Shown: piece by piece, positions 35,276-46,833 of the stretch
How the letters are laid out: every line of letters starts with the position of its first letter
Numbering within the stretch: position 1 is the first letter of the stretch
Assembly (NCBI RefSeq): GCF_022201045.2
Contig: NC_068558.1
Location: 36,413,501 to 36,477,500 of the forward strand
Origin: Citrus sinensis
Lineage: Eukaryota; Streptophyta; Magnoliopsida; Sapindales; Rutaceae
Length of the DNA stretch: 64,000 bases
Direction of reading: 5' to 3'
Notes under the pieces: model-generated
Database searches by the model: none
Seen by the model: the letters and a program-made list of their open reading frames with translations, nothing else
What the model was told of the DNA's origin: nothing
Translations under genes and position numbers: made by a program

Positions 35276-35929
35276 CATACATATATATATATATATAGAG
35301 AGTATTAGTTTAGATTTTTTTATTTTTAATAATAAATTTAATTTTGACGGGTTTTAACGTTAAGTTAAATTTATGTATTTAATTAATCCAACATGGGCAT
35401 CAATTATTTAGATAAAATATGTCATCTGAAAATTTTGGACGGAACCTTGGTTAGTGGCTCCACCCCTGGGTCTAATAAAAAGGATTATTTGAACCAAAAC
35501 TCTAAACTGTGTATGTAATCTCTAAGTTGTGGAGGCCAGGGATTGCACGGCTTGTAAGTCGTAACACAGAGCTGGGCAGCTGCATAACAATTTAAAGCTT
35601 CCTGAAATTGCATGACTTAAAATTAAAGTATTTGCCGTGTGCTACCAGAACCTCGCATTATCCCTTAAATAGACCTTCATTTTGATTTTTTTTTAAATTA
35701 CATTTTTCTCCTGTATTAAACAGAGCTGTAATTATTTATTTCCCATCACTCAAGAAAAGAGAACTCTCTTATTTTTTTCAAAATTAAAATACTTATGATC
35801 ATCATCCCTACAAGAAAAAAAAAATCGTCAGAATTTTCATTGTGCTTTTTGCCTAATGCCCCCTAAAGAAATTCAGACAATCATTCTGTGTAATTCAAAT
35901 GAAGTTCATGACAATGTTTATGCGTACAT

Positions 35930-37060
35930 GGTGATCAAAATCATTACATGCATCAGAGCTATCTACACAAGTACTACAAGAAATAGTTGATAAATGAGAA
36001 GTGACCGTTATAATAGACTGGGTTGATGAGAGGATAGCGTGGTCGAATCTCACAATAAAAAGATGCTAACAACAAGAAGGAACCTCATGAATGCCTGAAG
36101 ATATAAAAAAAGAAAAAAGAAAAAAGAAAAAAATAAGGATAGTATATATAACTCGGTGAGTGGATTCTTAACATATTATTCCTTTCGTAACATACTTCCC
36201 GGAATCTATTAGTACTACAAAATAAGAAAAATGAAACAGAAACAAATATAAAATTACAAGAAGGAAGCAAGCAAGCGAATAGAATAATGAGTTATGAGTC
36301 AGATCACAGAGCAATAATTGTATAATGATTTCAGTTAATATTCTGGTTACACCCATATGTATGATAGGAGAATGATGTAAAATAACAAATCTAAGCATAT
36401 TGAAATTTTAGTCACAACTCAATGCACAAGTAGAGCAAAATAAAGCCCGTCGTACATGAATGGAGTAAGTTCAGAATTAAAAGCAGAACAGTCAGAACTA
36501 GTTGTCATACACTGCAAATATAATCAATGTGTGTGTAGAGCGATATATGCTAGTATTGGAGTGTGCTCATACACTGGTGCAGAACTGTTACATCTACCAT
36601 GGACAACGCTGATAATCAAAACATGTGTAACAATATAAGCTGGTTACACGTAGACTACAGTGAGCAAGATACTTACCCAAAGTCAATTCATACACGGCAG
36701 AGATAATCAGCAATTTATATGCGGTAGAGATAATCAACATGCTTTCAGAGAAAAATAAGCCAATAGTAATATTATAATAGTTCATCAACATATTTCGATT
36801 CAATATTAAAATCCTACTAAATCTTGACAGAGAAGCATATAAACTTATCATATAGTATTTCTGCACATGACATTTACAAGAGACCACATGTCATTTCATC
36901 CACCATTGTTAAGCCTAGTAATGAAGTTATCGAACTATTAGTTACTAAACTTTGTAAGCAAAAATAGTGATCTATAAAAGTAAATAATTCATCCACTCAC
37001 AAGATAAGAAGCTTAGCTTTGATCGGGGGGAGTCATGCGCTCCAGGTGACCTACAAAAAA
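35930..37060 (-). repeat. RBR-downstream repeat module 5
   Basis: Module copy 3' of RBR-D. The LPPIKAKLLIL block (about 37004-37044) has TGTAG acceptor and GTGAGT donor but a TGA just upstream in frame. The block before GTAAGTATC encodes a lengthened version ending LLIISAVYELTLG (about 36673-36740), with an internal duplication of the LIIS..Y unit. The acceptor before the last block has lost its AG. Confidence 0.55.
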
Positions 37061-37604
37061 ATGCAATACGTTATTTACTTATATGTGGTTGCTATTAACA
37101 GATTCTGTCATGCTTGATAACATGGGAACATGACCTGGCCCTCCAGAAGCTGACAATTGGTGCAGCTTGGCAGGGTACTTTTCAGCTTCATAACAATTTT
37201 ACTTCAGATCCACACAAGATGGAGAATATAATTATGTCTGTCAATTAATTTGCTAAATAAACAAGAGATGAGTGATCTTTTAACTTTTCAACCTACAATT
37301 AAGCAACATGGCGAAATACAAATTCCTGCAAAGTTGTATCCATTGTATCAATCACATTCTTGTAATCAACGTATTAGAGTCTCTCGAGCATATTATCAAA
37401 CAAGTGATGTACTCTAATGTAAAACTCAAAAGTAACATCATTTCTCAACACTATTATCTTCCACATCATCCATGACATTGAAAGTGTCAATTATTTTCAA
37501 AAAAATAAATAAAAAAACTCATGCAAGACAAATCTTAGCAAAAATCCTCTTAGTACTTTCAATATCTCGAAGACCTATCAAACATTCCTGCCCCTTTTCC
37601 ATTT

Positions 37605-38518
37605 TCAAACACTACCAATTGAAGCTAAAACATTTTTTTCATACTTACTTATTTTCATTCCAGCGAGTACAATTACATGGAATATGACCATCATTGCAAT
37701 GGTTAGAATAGTTAACTGACAGAATCCAATTGTTTGGCATGAGCATCCAGATGAAATCTTTCTCCCACATTCATAGCAAAATCGAGTATTGCATCTGAAA
37801 ACGTAATTGGATGAAAAAAAAAAAAAGGAAGAAAGTCAATTTTGATGATGAAAATTTTGAATTCTCAAATTATTAATTAATAATAAGGAGAAGAGGGAAA
37901 ATAAACAAGCCTGCACATGACAACAGAGCAGCCATCCTTGCGCTCAACACAGTGGCCACAAGCAGGACACCTAGCCCACTTCATCCTCTCCACAAGCTGA
38001 CCAAACACAATATCATTCTGGTCCCTCAAATTTCTACTTTCTTCACATCTGTACCCAGCATGCCATTTCAACTTGCACTGAAAACAGAACCATTGCTTAC
38101 AATTCGGACACTGGGTTTTCTTCACCCTGCCACTTCTCTCACACTCATTCACCACCATGGCCATGCAATTTGTGTTGGGGCAGTAGCTTCTTTCAAACCC
38201 TAGAACATAATCCTCACAGAGAACATCACACCATTTCGAAAAAAGACTCACTGGGATTACGGGTTCGCAAGCAAAAGGGTCTAAATTATGCTTACAGTCT
38301 AATCCAGGGCATTCGATTTTGGCCGTGTTGTCGTCTTGGACCTTCACTTGTATGTATCTGGCTATGCAGTCCTGACAGAAAGGGTGTGTGCAGAGATTCC
38401 TGTTCTTGAATTTCTTGCTTGCTGCCATTGGCTCTATGCAAATCTCACAAGTGAAGCTGCTTCCTCCTCCTCCTTTCTCTAGGTATTCATTTGGTTTCTT
38501 CTGCAGTGTGTTTCCCAT
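37605..38518 (-). CDS. RBR E3 ubiquitin ligase with membrane anchor (RBR-D)
   Basis: Exons 38518-37911 and 37794-37605, 265 aa. RING1 (CEIC, CTHPFCQDC, CPGLDC), IBR and RING2 (CPACGHCVERKDGCSVVMC, CNTRFCYECG) are all complete, with the Cys in KDGCSVV as likely catalytic residue. The helix is LTILTIAMMVIFHVIVLAG. The acidic linker after MGNTLQKK is short (GGGGSS replaces the Glu run). The intron donor is GC (AG|GCTTGT). Very close to RBR-C over RING1 and IBR. As in RBR-C, a GTAAGTATG near the end could be a donor for further exons. Confidence 0.85.
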
Positions 38519-40005
38519 GATTTCTTCGTTTTCAGCTCCCAATTCTCATTTCTCTGTTTCATTTTCTTGCAGAGTTCATTATAAAAGCTGTAAATGGTAA
38601 ACGTGACCAAACTTTTTTGGAAATGTTTTGTTTGTTTCCTGATTGTGGTAAGTTCGTTGCGCTCTTAATGACCCACTTTGCCCATTTGTTTGAGTAAAAA
38701 ATCGAGGCTTCTTTGCAACTGCGCCACATCAGTGGTCATTAATTTGCGTGCTGCATAAGCCCACAACCTCAGTGGAAATAGAATCGTAGTAATAAATGAT
38801 ATACATCAACACTCATAATCCTAGCTGTTTTATGAAAATTGAAAACCAGTTATAATCATGCCCAAAATCAACTTAATGTTGATTTCTTCGAGATTCAAGA
38901 AAGGAGGACAACTAAAATTTTGAAAAAGAGAAATCGAGCAGCATGTTTATATCGATTGGCTCGTGTAGGGAATCTTTTCCACGAACGATTAGGTGGGTGT
39001 TTCACATTGGGTTGGATTTCAATTTTAGGAGATAATGATTACGAACTAAGAAAAATGATAGTTTTCATAGCTCGATTTATTTTTATATTTTGATATTAGT
39101 GTCAATTTAGTCTTTGTACGTTAAAACATTCTTACTATTACATTATCGATATCCTGATATTACTTTTTGTTCCTTTTAATTTAGTTTTAAAATATTATCT
39201 TCTTACAATGATATATTTTTTTTATAAATTAATAAAAAGAAAAAAATAGATACTAATTTAATCCCAAAAATAAAAATAAGAAAGGATTTATATTAATTTT
39301 TGTGGAATATTTTGCTGAGGAGTTAATACATTAATTTATTTATTAATGTCCAAAAAATTGGTAATTTAATTTTTTTAACATACGCGAGCTTCCACAAAAG
39401 TTAATGTATATTCTTTTTGTTTTTATTTTATTTTTGAGGTTAAAATAGTAATTTAATTTTTTTTATCAATGTCTAAAAAGAAATATTATTTTAAGACAAG
39501 TATTATTGTAAAAGAAAGGCAAAAGGAACAAAAGTAACAATAAGAGTGTCAATAGTTTAATAATGTAGATGTTTTGAGGTAATTTTATAAATATAAGGGA
39601 TAAATTGATATTAATCTAAAAATATAAGGATCAAACGAATTTTTGCCCTTTCAATTCACTCTAACACGACGGTCAAAACAAATCAGGATCACACCCTTTC
39701 CAAATATTACATTAGAAGAAAACATACAATATTAATTTCAATTCAAAAATTAAAAAAAATTATAATACATTAGAGGTATCAGATTGATTATAATATAATT
39801 AAATAATATTGTACTCGTGTGTGTGGATATTTTTTTCAAACCAATATATACAAGTGATAATTAGTTATATTAAACTCCAAGAATTGATATTTGGCACAAA
39901 AAAAATTGTGAACTAACAGTATATTTTAAGAAATTGCATAGAGCCAATAAAAATTAAACAATAGTTATAAAACAATATTGAAGCTAAGAAATTCTTCATG
40001 ACTAT
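38519..40005. other. Intergenic stretch between RBR-D and RBR-E
   Basis: No supported gene. An 84-codon open frame at 38839-39093 (plus) has no recognisable domain. From about 39100 the text GTCAATTTAGTCTTTGTACG and the region near 39590-39640 (TAAATTGATATTAATCTAAA then AAGGATCAAACGAA) look like opposite ends of a non-autonomous transposon about 550 bp long; I could not fix its borders. Confidence 0.35.
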
Positions 40006-40859
40006 TTAATAGAAGCTACCCCATATTATAAGTGCAACAAACACAGCAAAAAAAACCATTTGTATAAAGAGCTCTCGAAAGGTGTCTCTCAACAAAACAT
40101 TGCATGAACATCTACTTGGAAGCTTTCCCCCACATTTATAACAAAACCGAGTCTTGCATCTGAAAAATTAAAATTAGTTGATAACAATAATAAACTAAAC
40201 AGCGATTTTGATTAAGAGGAAATTAAAGAGGGGAAAATTAACTAGCCTGCACACGACCACGTGACAGCCGTTCTTGCGCTGAACACAGTGGCCACAACCA
40301 GGACACCTAGCCCACTTCATCCTCTCAACGAGCTGCCCAAACGCGATATCATTTCGGTCCCTCAAGTTTCCACTTTCTTCACAGTGGTACCCTCCATGCC
40401 ACTTCAGCTTGCACCGAAAACAAAACCAGTGCTTGCAATTTGGACACTGAGCTTTCTTCATTCTTCCCTTTCTCTCACACTCATTCACCACCAAAGCCAT
40501 GCAGTTCCTGTTTGGGCAATAGCTTCTTTCATACCCTCGCACGTAATCTTCACAAAGAAGATCACACCATTTTGAAAAAAGACTGGATGGGATCATGGGT
40601 TTGCAAGAAAAAGGGTCTAAATTTTTTTGACAATTTAACCCGGGGCATTCGATTTTGGCTGTGTTGTTGTCTTGTACCATCACTTGTATGTATTTGGCTA
40701 TGCATTCTTGACAAAAGGGTGAGTGCAGAGATTCTTGTTCTTGAATTTCTTGTTTGTCGCCATTGGTTCGATGCAAATTTCACAAGTGAAGCTGCTTCCA
40801 TTGCCTTCTTCTTCTTGTCTCCCTCGGTTCTCAGTTGGTCTCTGCAGTGAGTTTCCCAT
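40006..40859 (-). pseudogene. RBR E3 ligase copy E, frameshifted in RING1
   Basis: The same two-exon plan: 40859-40247 and 40159-40006. The frame that starts MGNSLQRP breaks inside RING1: after CTHPF one base is missing at about 40712-40715, compared with the CTTTCTGTCAAG of the sister genes, which destroys the second half of the RING. The downstream frame is otherwise intact: CPGLNC, IBR from SYCPNRNC to HGGYHC, RING2 CPGCGHCVQRKNGCHVVVC then CKTRFCYKCG, and a C-terminal helix (QMVFFAVFVALIIWG). The donor is GC (AG|GCTAGT). A single recent lesion suggests young loss, or a sequence error. Without RING1 the product could not recruit an E2. Confidence 0.85.
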
Positions 40860-43282
40860 GATTTTTTCTCTTCGTTTTTTTTTGTTATTGTTGTTAAGAA
40901 ATAAAGTCATGTCTATTTGGTTAATTTAATCTGATAAGTTTTGCTAGGTTGGTATGTTTAGCAAGAAACTTGGATTCAAATCATGCTAATATCATGCATG
41001 TTATAAAGAAATTTAATTTAGGGAAATCTAACTTACTATTGTTGTTACAAGGTCACAATGTTTTTGTGAATAGTAAAAAATTGCTTGTTACTCTTCTCAA
41101 TTTTTTTGTCAAGTGTAACAAGATTTAGTTAGCAAATCATTTACATTTGACAAACCCAAAAGAGTAGGCTTGGAGAAAAAAAAATCGAACCGATCGGTTC
41201 GTGAGTGGTTGTACAAGATTGGATTGATTTCCAAACCAATTTTATCAATATTGATGTAAAATTTTGCTCAGTGTATAATAACTAATTTTGTGTTATAGAA
41301 TTTCTTTTAAATCAAGGTTTGTGACCTACTTTTTTCCTAAAGTGATTTCTTAGATTACGTGTCTTCTTATGATTATTTGTCTTTAAAAAAAAATTGTCCG
41401 AGGGTACTAGTTTGTTGGCGATAACCTTCCAATACTCAAATTAGTCATTGTACTCAATTTCAAAAAAGCAAGTCTATAGGGAGTGGGACAATTTTATATT
41501 CATATTATGTCTTACCTCCAAATGTGGGAGGCTTTAGCCTTATATAGATTACTTGAAGAATTGAGTTAAAGGAGTTATCATGATGCGTGGCATTGTTAGT
41601 TTGACAAATGCCCATAAAGCCCATGCATAACGACACTTATCAATATGTGTTAATATTTGTTCATGATAGATATTCTTTGAACACTTAGCTTTTGACTTTT
41701 AATGGGCTTGGACTTGACTACAACCCTTATATTGGTTCCCTATTAAGAGGATTGGTTTAGCGGCATAATGAATTTTTGTTAAGTTATTGCTAGCAGGCAC
41801 TTATAATATTTTATAAATAATTGCCCTTAATCCATTCTTGTAAAGAATAGCCCTAGAGCATTTTTTCAAACAAGTTTTGCATGTAGGCATATTTGTAAAA
41901 CTCTACCCATAAACAATTTCCTATGTTTGCCCATAAGTGTTTCGTAAAATATTTATTTGTTCGTAGGCTCATTTTATAGAACGTATGTTTGTTTGTAGAT
42001 TCATTCCATAAAATGTATGTTTGTTTCATAGGTGCATTCTATATAATGTTTTGATCTACAGACTCATTCTATAGAACACTTGTTGAATTATAGGCTCATT
42101 TCTTAGAATGTTTGTTTGCTCGTAGGCACATTCCATAGACTTTTTGTTGTCCTATAAGCTCGTTCTGTAAAATGTATATTTGCTCTAGACTCTTTACATC
42201 AAGCATTTTCTATATATCTAAGTCATTCTTGTAGAAAATAGGTCTATATCATTTTTTGTAGAATGATGCATTTAGGCGTTTTATTAATTCTTTTCTTAGA
42301 ATACTTTCTAAATACCTAAGTCATTTTTTTAGAGAATATATCTAGGTCATTTGTGTACAATCATGTCCTTAGATATTTTTTCGATTTTCATCTTTGGACA
42401 ATTTACATGTAATATTTTACAGATAATACTTTTTAAGAATCTAGGTTCACAAGAATAACCTAGATAATTTCATATAGAAAATTTTTGTGGGGCTTATTAT
42501 TTTGGGTTGTTGGGCTTTTTGTCAATTTGGTATAACACTCATCAGATTTTTTTTTGGTATTAATGAAAACAAAATTGGGAACACTGAACTTCTCTCTGTC
42601 ATAGTTGAACTTGAAGATACCACCCATACGTTTGTTAGTTTTCTTTCTTTCTTTCTTTTTTTTTTTTTTTTTTTTTGGTGGGCCTTCAAACCACTAAATA
42701 CATTTATGTAGTGTTGGGAGTATGCGAAGTCATTTTTAAAGTTTAAAGAATAAATTATTATCCGAAATAATTTTAGAAAAATATTTTATTCTATTTTAAA
42801 TGTATTTTTCTTTTTTTGTAATATACTGATAATTATTACTACTAAAGGTAAGTTTCTTAAGATAAGATCTAGAAAAATTATAACTTATTATAATGTACAA
42901 TTTATTCTTATTGATAACTAGTCCAAATTGGGATTGAAAATTTTTATAACTACATAAAAGTTATTCCTACATAGAGTAACACTATAGAGAGGTATTCCTA
43001 CATATAACATATGCTTGCTCGTATAACTGAAAGACGAACCCTCAATTCTTGCTCTAATGAACCCTCCATTCTTGCTCTGATGTGAAAAAGAAAGAAGACG
43101 ATTTTCTCAGGTCGGAGCACTGTTCATTTTTTATTCATTTCCTTTCGCATATGTACTTCAACCAATTGTGATAAAATTTAAACACAAATGGCAATAGTGG
43201 AGTGATAAAGAGCATTGTTATAGGAGTCGTGTCATATTTAGATAGGATGAAAAAATCGCATCGATCTGTTACTCTATTTATA
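40860..43282. other. Inter-cluster stretch where RBR orientation switches
   Basis: No supported gene. It holds the degenerate tandem repeat at about 41930-42190 and a long T run near 42655-42676. This is the middle of the cluster, between minus-strand and plus-strand RBR genes. Confidence 0.45.
41930..42190. repeat. Degenerate tandem repeat, unit about 30-33 bp
   Basis: About seven units on the theme TTTGTTYGTAGGCTCATTYY followed by ATARAAYGTATG, for example TCGTAGGCTCATTTTATAGA, then TTGTAGATTCATTCCATAAA, then TCATAGGTGCATTCTATATA. Related but weaker text (GTCATTCTTGTAGAA and similar) continues to about 42470. Confidence 0.7.
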
Positions 43283-44060
43283 GGGCCGGCTTTAAAATGT
43301 TTGTGCCTTAGGCAAAATTTTTTTATGAGGCCTCTATTTATTTTGTAATTTCAATACTTGAAGAAATAAAAAAAGGCTCAAAATTTATTCCATTTTTAAT
43401 TCTTGAATTTTAAAAATAAAACTTAAAAAAGAGTTAAGACGATATTTTTTATTCCATTAAAACTATTTCAAAACAAACAATCAAATAAATAAGAATAATA
43501 TTATTTTCAAATAGGATATTTAGAATGATAGAACATAAAAAGTTGAGATGATGAATTGATGATCAGATAGAAATAAACTTTGTATTTATATAAACTGATT
43601 TTTTTTAAAATTAACCAATGAATATAATAATTTTCTTTGTGGAGAAGAGAGGAAGAAATTTTTTCATTTACTGATTTTTGAGATTACAAAGTTTTTAATA
43701 GAAATTAAAAGAAATATTAAAAGTCAAATGTTCTTACATTAAATCATTAATTTTTTTAGGAAATTGAAAAGATAACTAATTTAATTTTTTGTTAGAAGGA
43801 CTAATAATGAATGAATTAATGATTAAATAATATTATTAGTTATATCTATTTAACATTAATGTTATCAAATATAGATTTTTCATAAAAAAATAATTCTTAA
43901 TTGTAGGATAATTAATAATTAGAGAGATGTTAATAAACTTTTTGATTTCCTAAAATACGTAACTTAAAAAAATGAAAATTATTAAAAAAATCAAAAAATG
44001 AGATTTTCACAAAATATGGGGCCTTAGGCGACCGCCTTGTTCGCCTATACCTAAAACCAT
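43283..44060. mobile_element. Possible hAT-like relic
   Basis: GGGCCGGCTTT at the left with GCCTTAGGCAAA, and GGGGCCTTAGGCGACC at the right, are end motifs common in plant hAT-like non-autonomous elements. The interior is very AT-rich. The TIRs do not align cleanly, so the borders are uncertain. Confidence 0.35.
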
Positions 44061-44097
44061 CCATGTTTATTTATATGATATTTTCGAACAAATATAT

Positions 44098-44260
44098 TAA
44101 AGCAATTACATTTCATGTCTCTCGTCTCATGCATGTTACTGCTGATTGCCTTTGATATTTTAAACCAACTTTGATTCACCAAATTAATCAATTAATTTAT
44201 TTGCTCTAAATTCTCATAACTTACCCATGACAGATTTCCAATGCGGACACTCTATTTCAT
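44098..44260. repeat. Dispersed flank repeat (three copies)
   Basis: This block, about 48233-48392 and about 48955-49075 share AAATTAATCAA..ATTTATT.GC.CTAAAT and TTTCCAATGCGGACAC-type text. They look like duplicated upstream regions of plus-strand RBR genes, two of which now have no gene attached. Confidence 0.5.
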
Positions 44261-45253
44261 TTTTCTGCAAATTACTCAAAAAGTTTTTGGTTTTTAAGGC
44301 AATGTTTATTAAGCCATATGAGTGGTGGCACAAATTTTTCGCAAAGGTCCAGAAACTGACTTGAGCGTCGGAGGGTTCACGCCGGAAAAACTTCTGGCGC
44401 CTCTGACCGTCTTCTATGATTTCAAGTATTCGTAGGTTAATCGCTAGTGGTTGCAGAACATCTTGACAATTGACCAATCAATTCTCCAAAAAATAAATCT
44501 AATGATGGTGTCGAAGTCTGATATTAAGTCGCTAATAGACTAGATCAAATTTGGACATCAACAGTAATGTCATATGATCATGATTTTCCAAGACATCGTC
44601 TACTTCTAGTTAGTGTTTATACTAATAAATATATCAATTGATGTTATTATTGTGATAAATAATATAAAATACAATAACGTTGAGCCTACTTTGATGTATT
44701 TACAACTTTACTGTAGAAGCCAATCTCTAATTTTTTTTTGCAAAAAAAAAAATAATAATAATTAACGTGGAAGATTGTAAATATAACAAAATCAAACACA
44801 AAATTAGTTTTTCAAAGGAATTAGAATTGTCTCATTATCTGAGTTTCTCCTAAGCACAAAATATTGATGGAAATGGAAAATTATTGGTTAATAGATTAAA
44901 ATATATAAATAGTTAAAAATTTCTAGACACTAACACTAATTAGGTAGAAGGTAACGTAAAATACTTAAAAACTCAAGGAGTATTACACAATAAATCAAGC
45001 CTAGATGTTTCGCCTTGTTAATTGATATATTTCAATATACTGTTTTACCATTATTTTTGTTAGAATTCTGTCAGATTTTTCTGCTAAATATCACCGCTTG
45101 AGAGAGTATATGTTGGCTCGTATATTGAGACACGCAAACACAAACTTTAATTAATTTTGGTCTCCTTTATTAGTCATTATATAAATTGACTACAAGTTAA
45201 TAAGCTAATTAAGAAGCTCGTGCATGTGAGAGGCTTGTCAGAGTTGCAAAATC
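44261..45253. other. Upstream region of RBR-F
   Basis: An 87-codon minus-strand open frame at 44214-44477 has no recognisable domain. No supported gene. Confidence 0.35.
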
Positions 45254-46833
45254 ATGGGAGTTTATAGAATATTCACTTGCGAGATTTGCACGGAATCAAT
45301 GTCAACAAACAAAATATTCAGGAACAAAAATCTCTGCAGACACCCCTTCTGTCAAGAATGCATAGCCAAATACATAGAATCCAAGGTTCAAGACAGCAAC
45401 ACAGCCAAAATCGAATGCCCCGGGCTCCGCTGCGAACAATTTTTAGATCCTTTTTCTTGCAAATCCATGATCCCACCGAGCCTTTTTTCAAAGTGGTATG
45501 GTATTCTTTGTGAAGATTATGTTCTAGGGTTTGAAAGAAGCTACTGCCCCAACAGAAATTGCATGGGTTTGGTGGTGAATGAGTGTGAGAGAAAAGGTAC
45601 GTTGAAGAAAGCTCGGTGTCCCAATTGTAAGCGATGGTTCTGTTTCCGGTGCAAGTCGAATTGGCATGCTGGGTACAGATGCGAAGAAATTGGAGACTTG
45701 CTCGGGGACCGGAATGATATGTTGTTTGGGCGTCTTGTAAAGAGTAAGAATTGGGTTAGGTGTCCTGGATGTGGCCACTGTGTTGAGAGACGAGACGGCT
45801 GTCCTGTTATGAAATGCAGGTTATTTTCCTCACTTTTTCTCTTTTCTTTCCTTTTCTCTTATTTATATATGTATATAGGAGCTTGCTACCTTACAATTAT
45901 TGTAAGGTACTGCTCTTTCACAAAGTGGGTCGTGAAGTCCAGGACTGATTACTATTTTAGTGAAAAAATTATACTTTAAAATAATTATAAGGTAGTCACT
46001 CGCATATATTTAAAATATTTCAGCCAACTAACATAATGAGTGAGATTATTTACACCTCTTACTAAAACTATTAAAGCGTGAAGTTATTTTAATTTAAATT
46101 AATAAGGAATACTTTTTTTCTTTTTCTTTTTTTAAAAAATTTAACCACAAGCATATTGTTTACAAAACAAAAGAATTTTTAATTCAACTTGTTGGCAGTT
46201 GGCTTTGCTTATGACAAATAGATTAGATTAAGCAAAATCATCAACAGTATTTAACAAGTGGTTTTATTTGTAAGTAAGATAGTGTTCAAAGGATGCAAAT
46301 ACCTCCCGCCCTTAAAAGACTATGACATCTATAGAGTATTAGTATATATAATGGAGTGTTGAATTTTAATAAATATGATATATTTGGTCTTAGTATGCCT
46401 CCTAATATGACTTGTGACGTATATATGGTGGTGTACAGAGAGTATAGACAGAAAGGCATTTTTCTAATGACTCAAAAGTTTTAAAGTACTATATTTACCA
46501 CTGTTCATCCTTTATAATTATGAAAAGGGTGAGGCTATTTATCAGTTAAATAGTTATAAAACACACACACAACAAAGGGCGTGAAATAATAATAATCTGA
46601 ACTGATAGTGCTTGACCTTTTTTTTCAGATGCAACACATATTTTTGCTACAAGTGTGGAGGAAAATGTCCATCTGGGTGTTTATGCAAAGAAAAGGGCCA
46701 CATCTATATTCATTACTACCAATTACCTGTTAACATATATGTTTCCATAATATTGATTTTGATGATAACAAACAAGAAGAGGGAGAAATTTGTGGAATCA
46801 TTCTTTAAATACATGAAATGTTTGTCATCATAA
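45254..46833 (+). CDS. RBR E3 ubiquitin ligase F, C-terminus replaced by LTR element
   Basis: Exons 45254-45819 and 46629-46833, 256 aa, with a GT donor (AG|GTTATT) and TTTTTTCAG acceptor. RING1 (CEIC, CRHPFCQEC, CPGLRC), IBR (SYCPNRNC to HAGYRC) and RING2 (CPGCGHCVERRDGCPVMKC, CNTYFCYKCG) are complete. Two oddities. The N-terminus is only MGVYRIF before RING1, so the usual acidic/Gln linker is lost. A retroelement begins at 46728 inside exon 2, so after HYYQLP the frame reads into LTR sequence (VNIYVSIILILMI then charged residues) and stops at 46833. The element fortuitously supplies a hydrophobic stretch. The original tail continues after it at 48104 (TMFALFLQFLVAV) and would also be hydrophobic. 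Confidence 0.8.

Noticed and set aside
38839-39093. 84-codon plus-strand frame between RBR-D and RBR-E
   Set aside because: No recognisable domain, no duplicate, no splice or promoter support; kept only as a note.
42640-42711. Plus-strand frame rich in Phe near 42487-42711
   Set aside because: Produced by a long T run.
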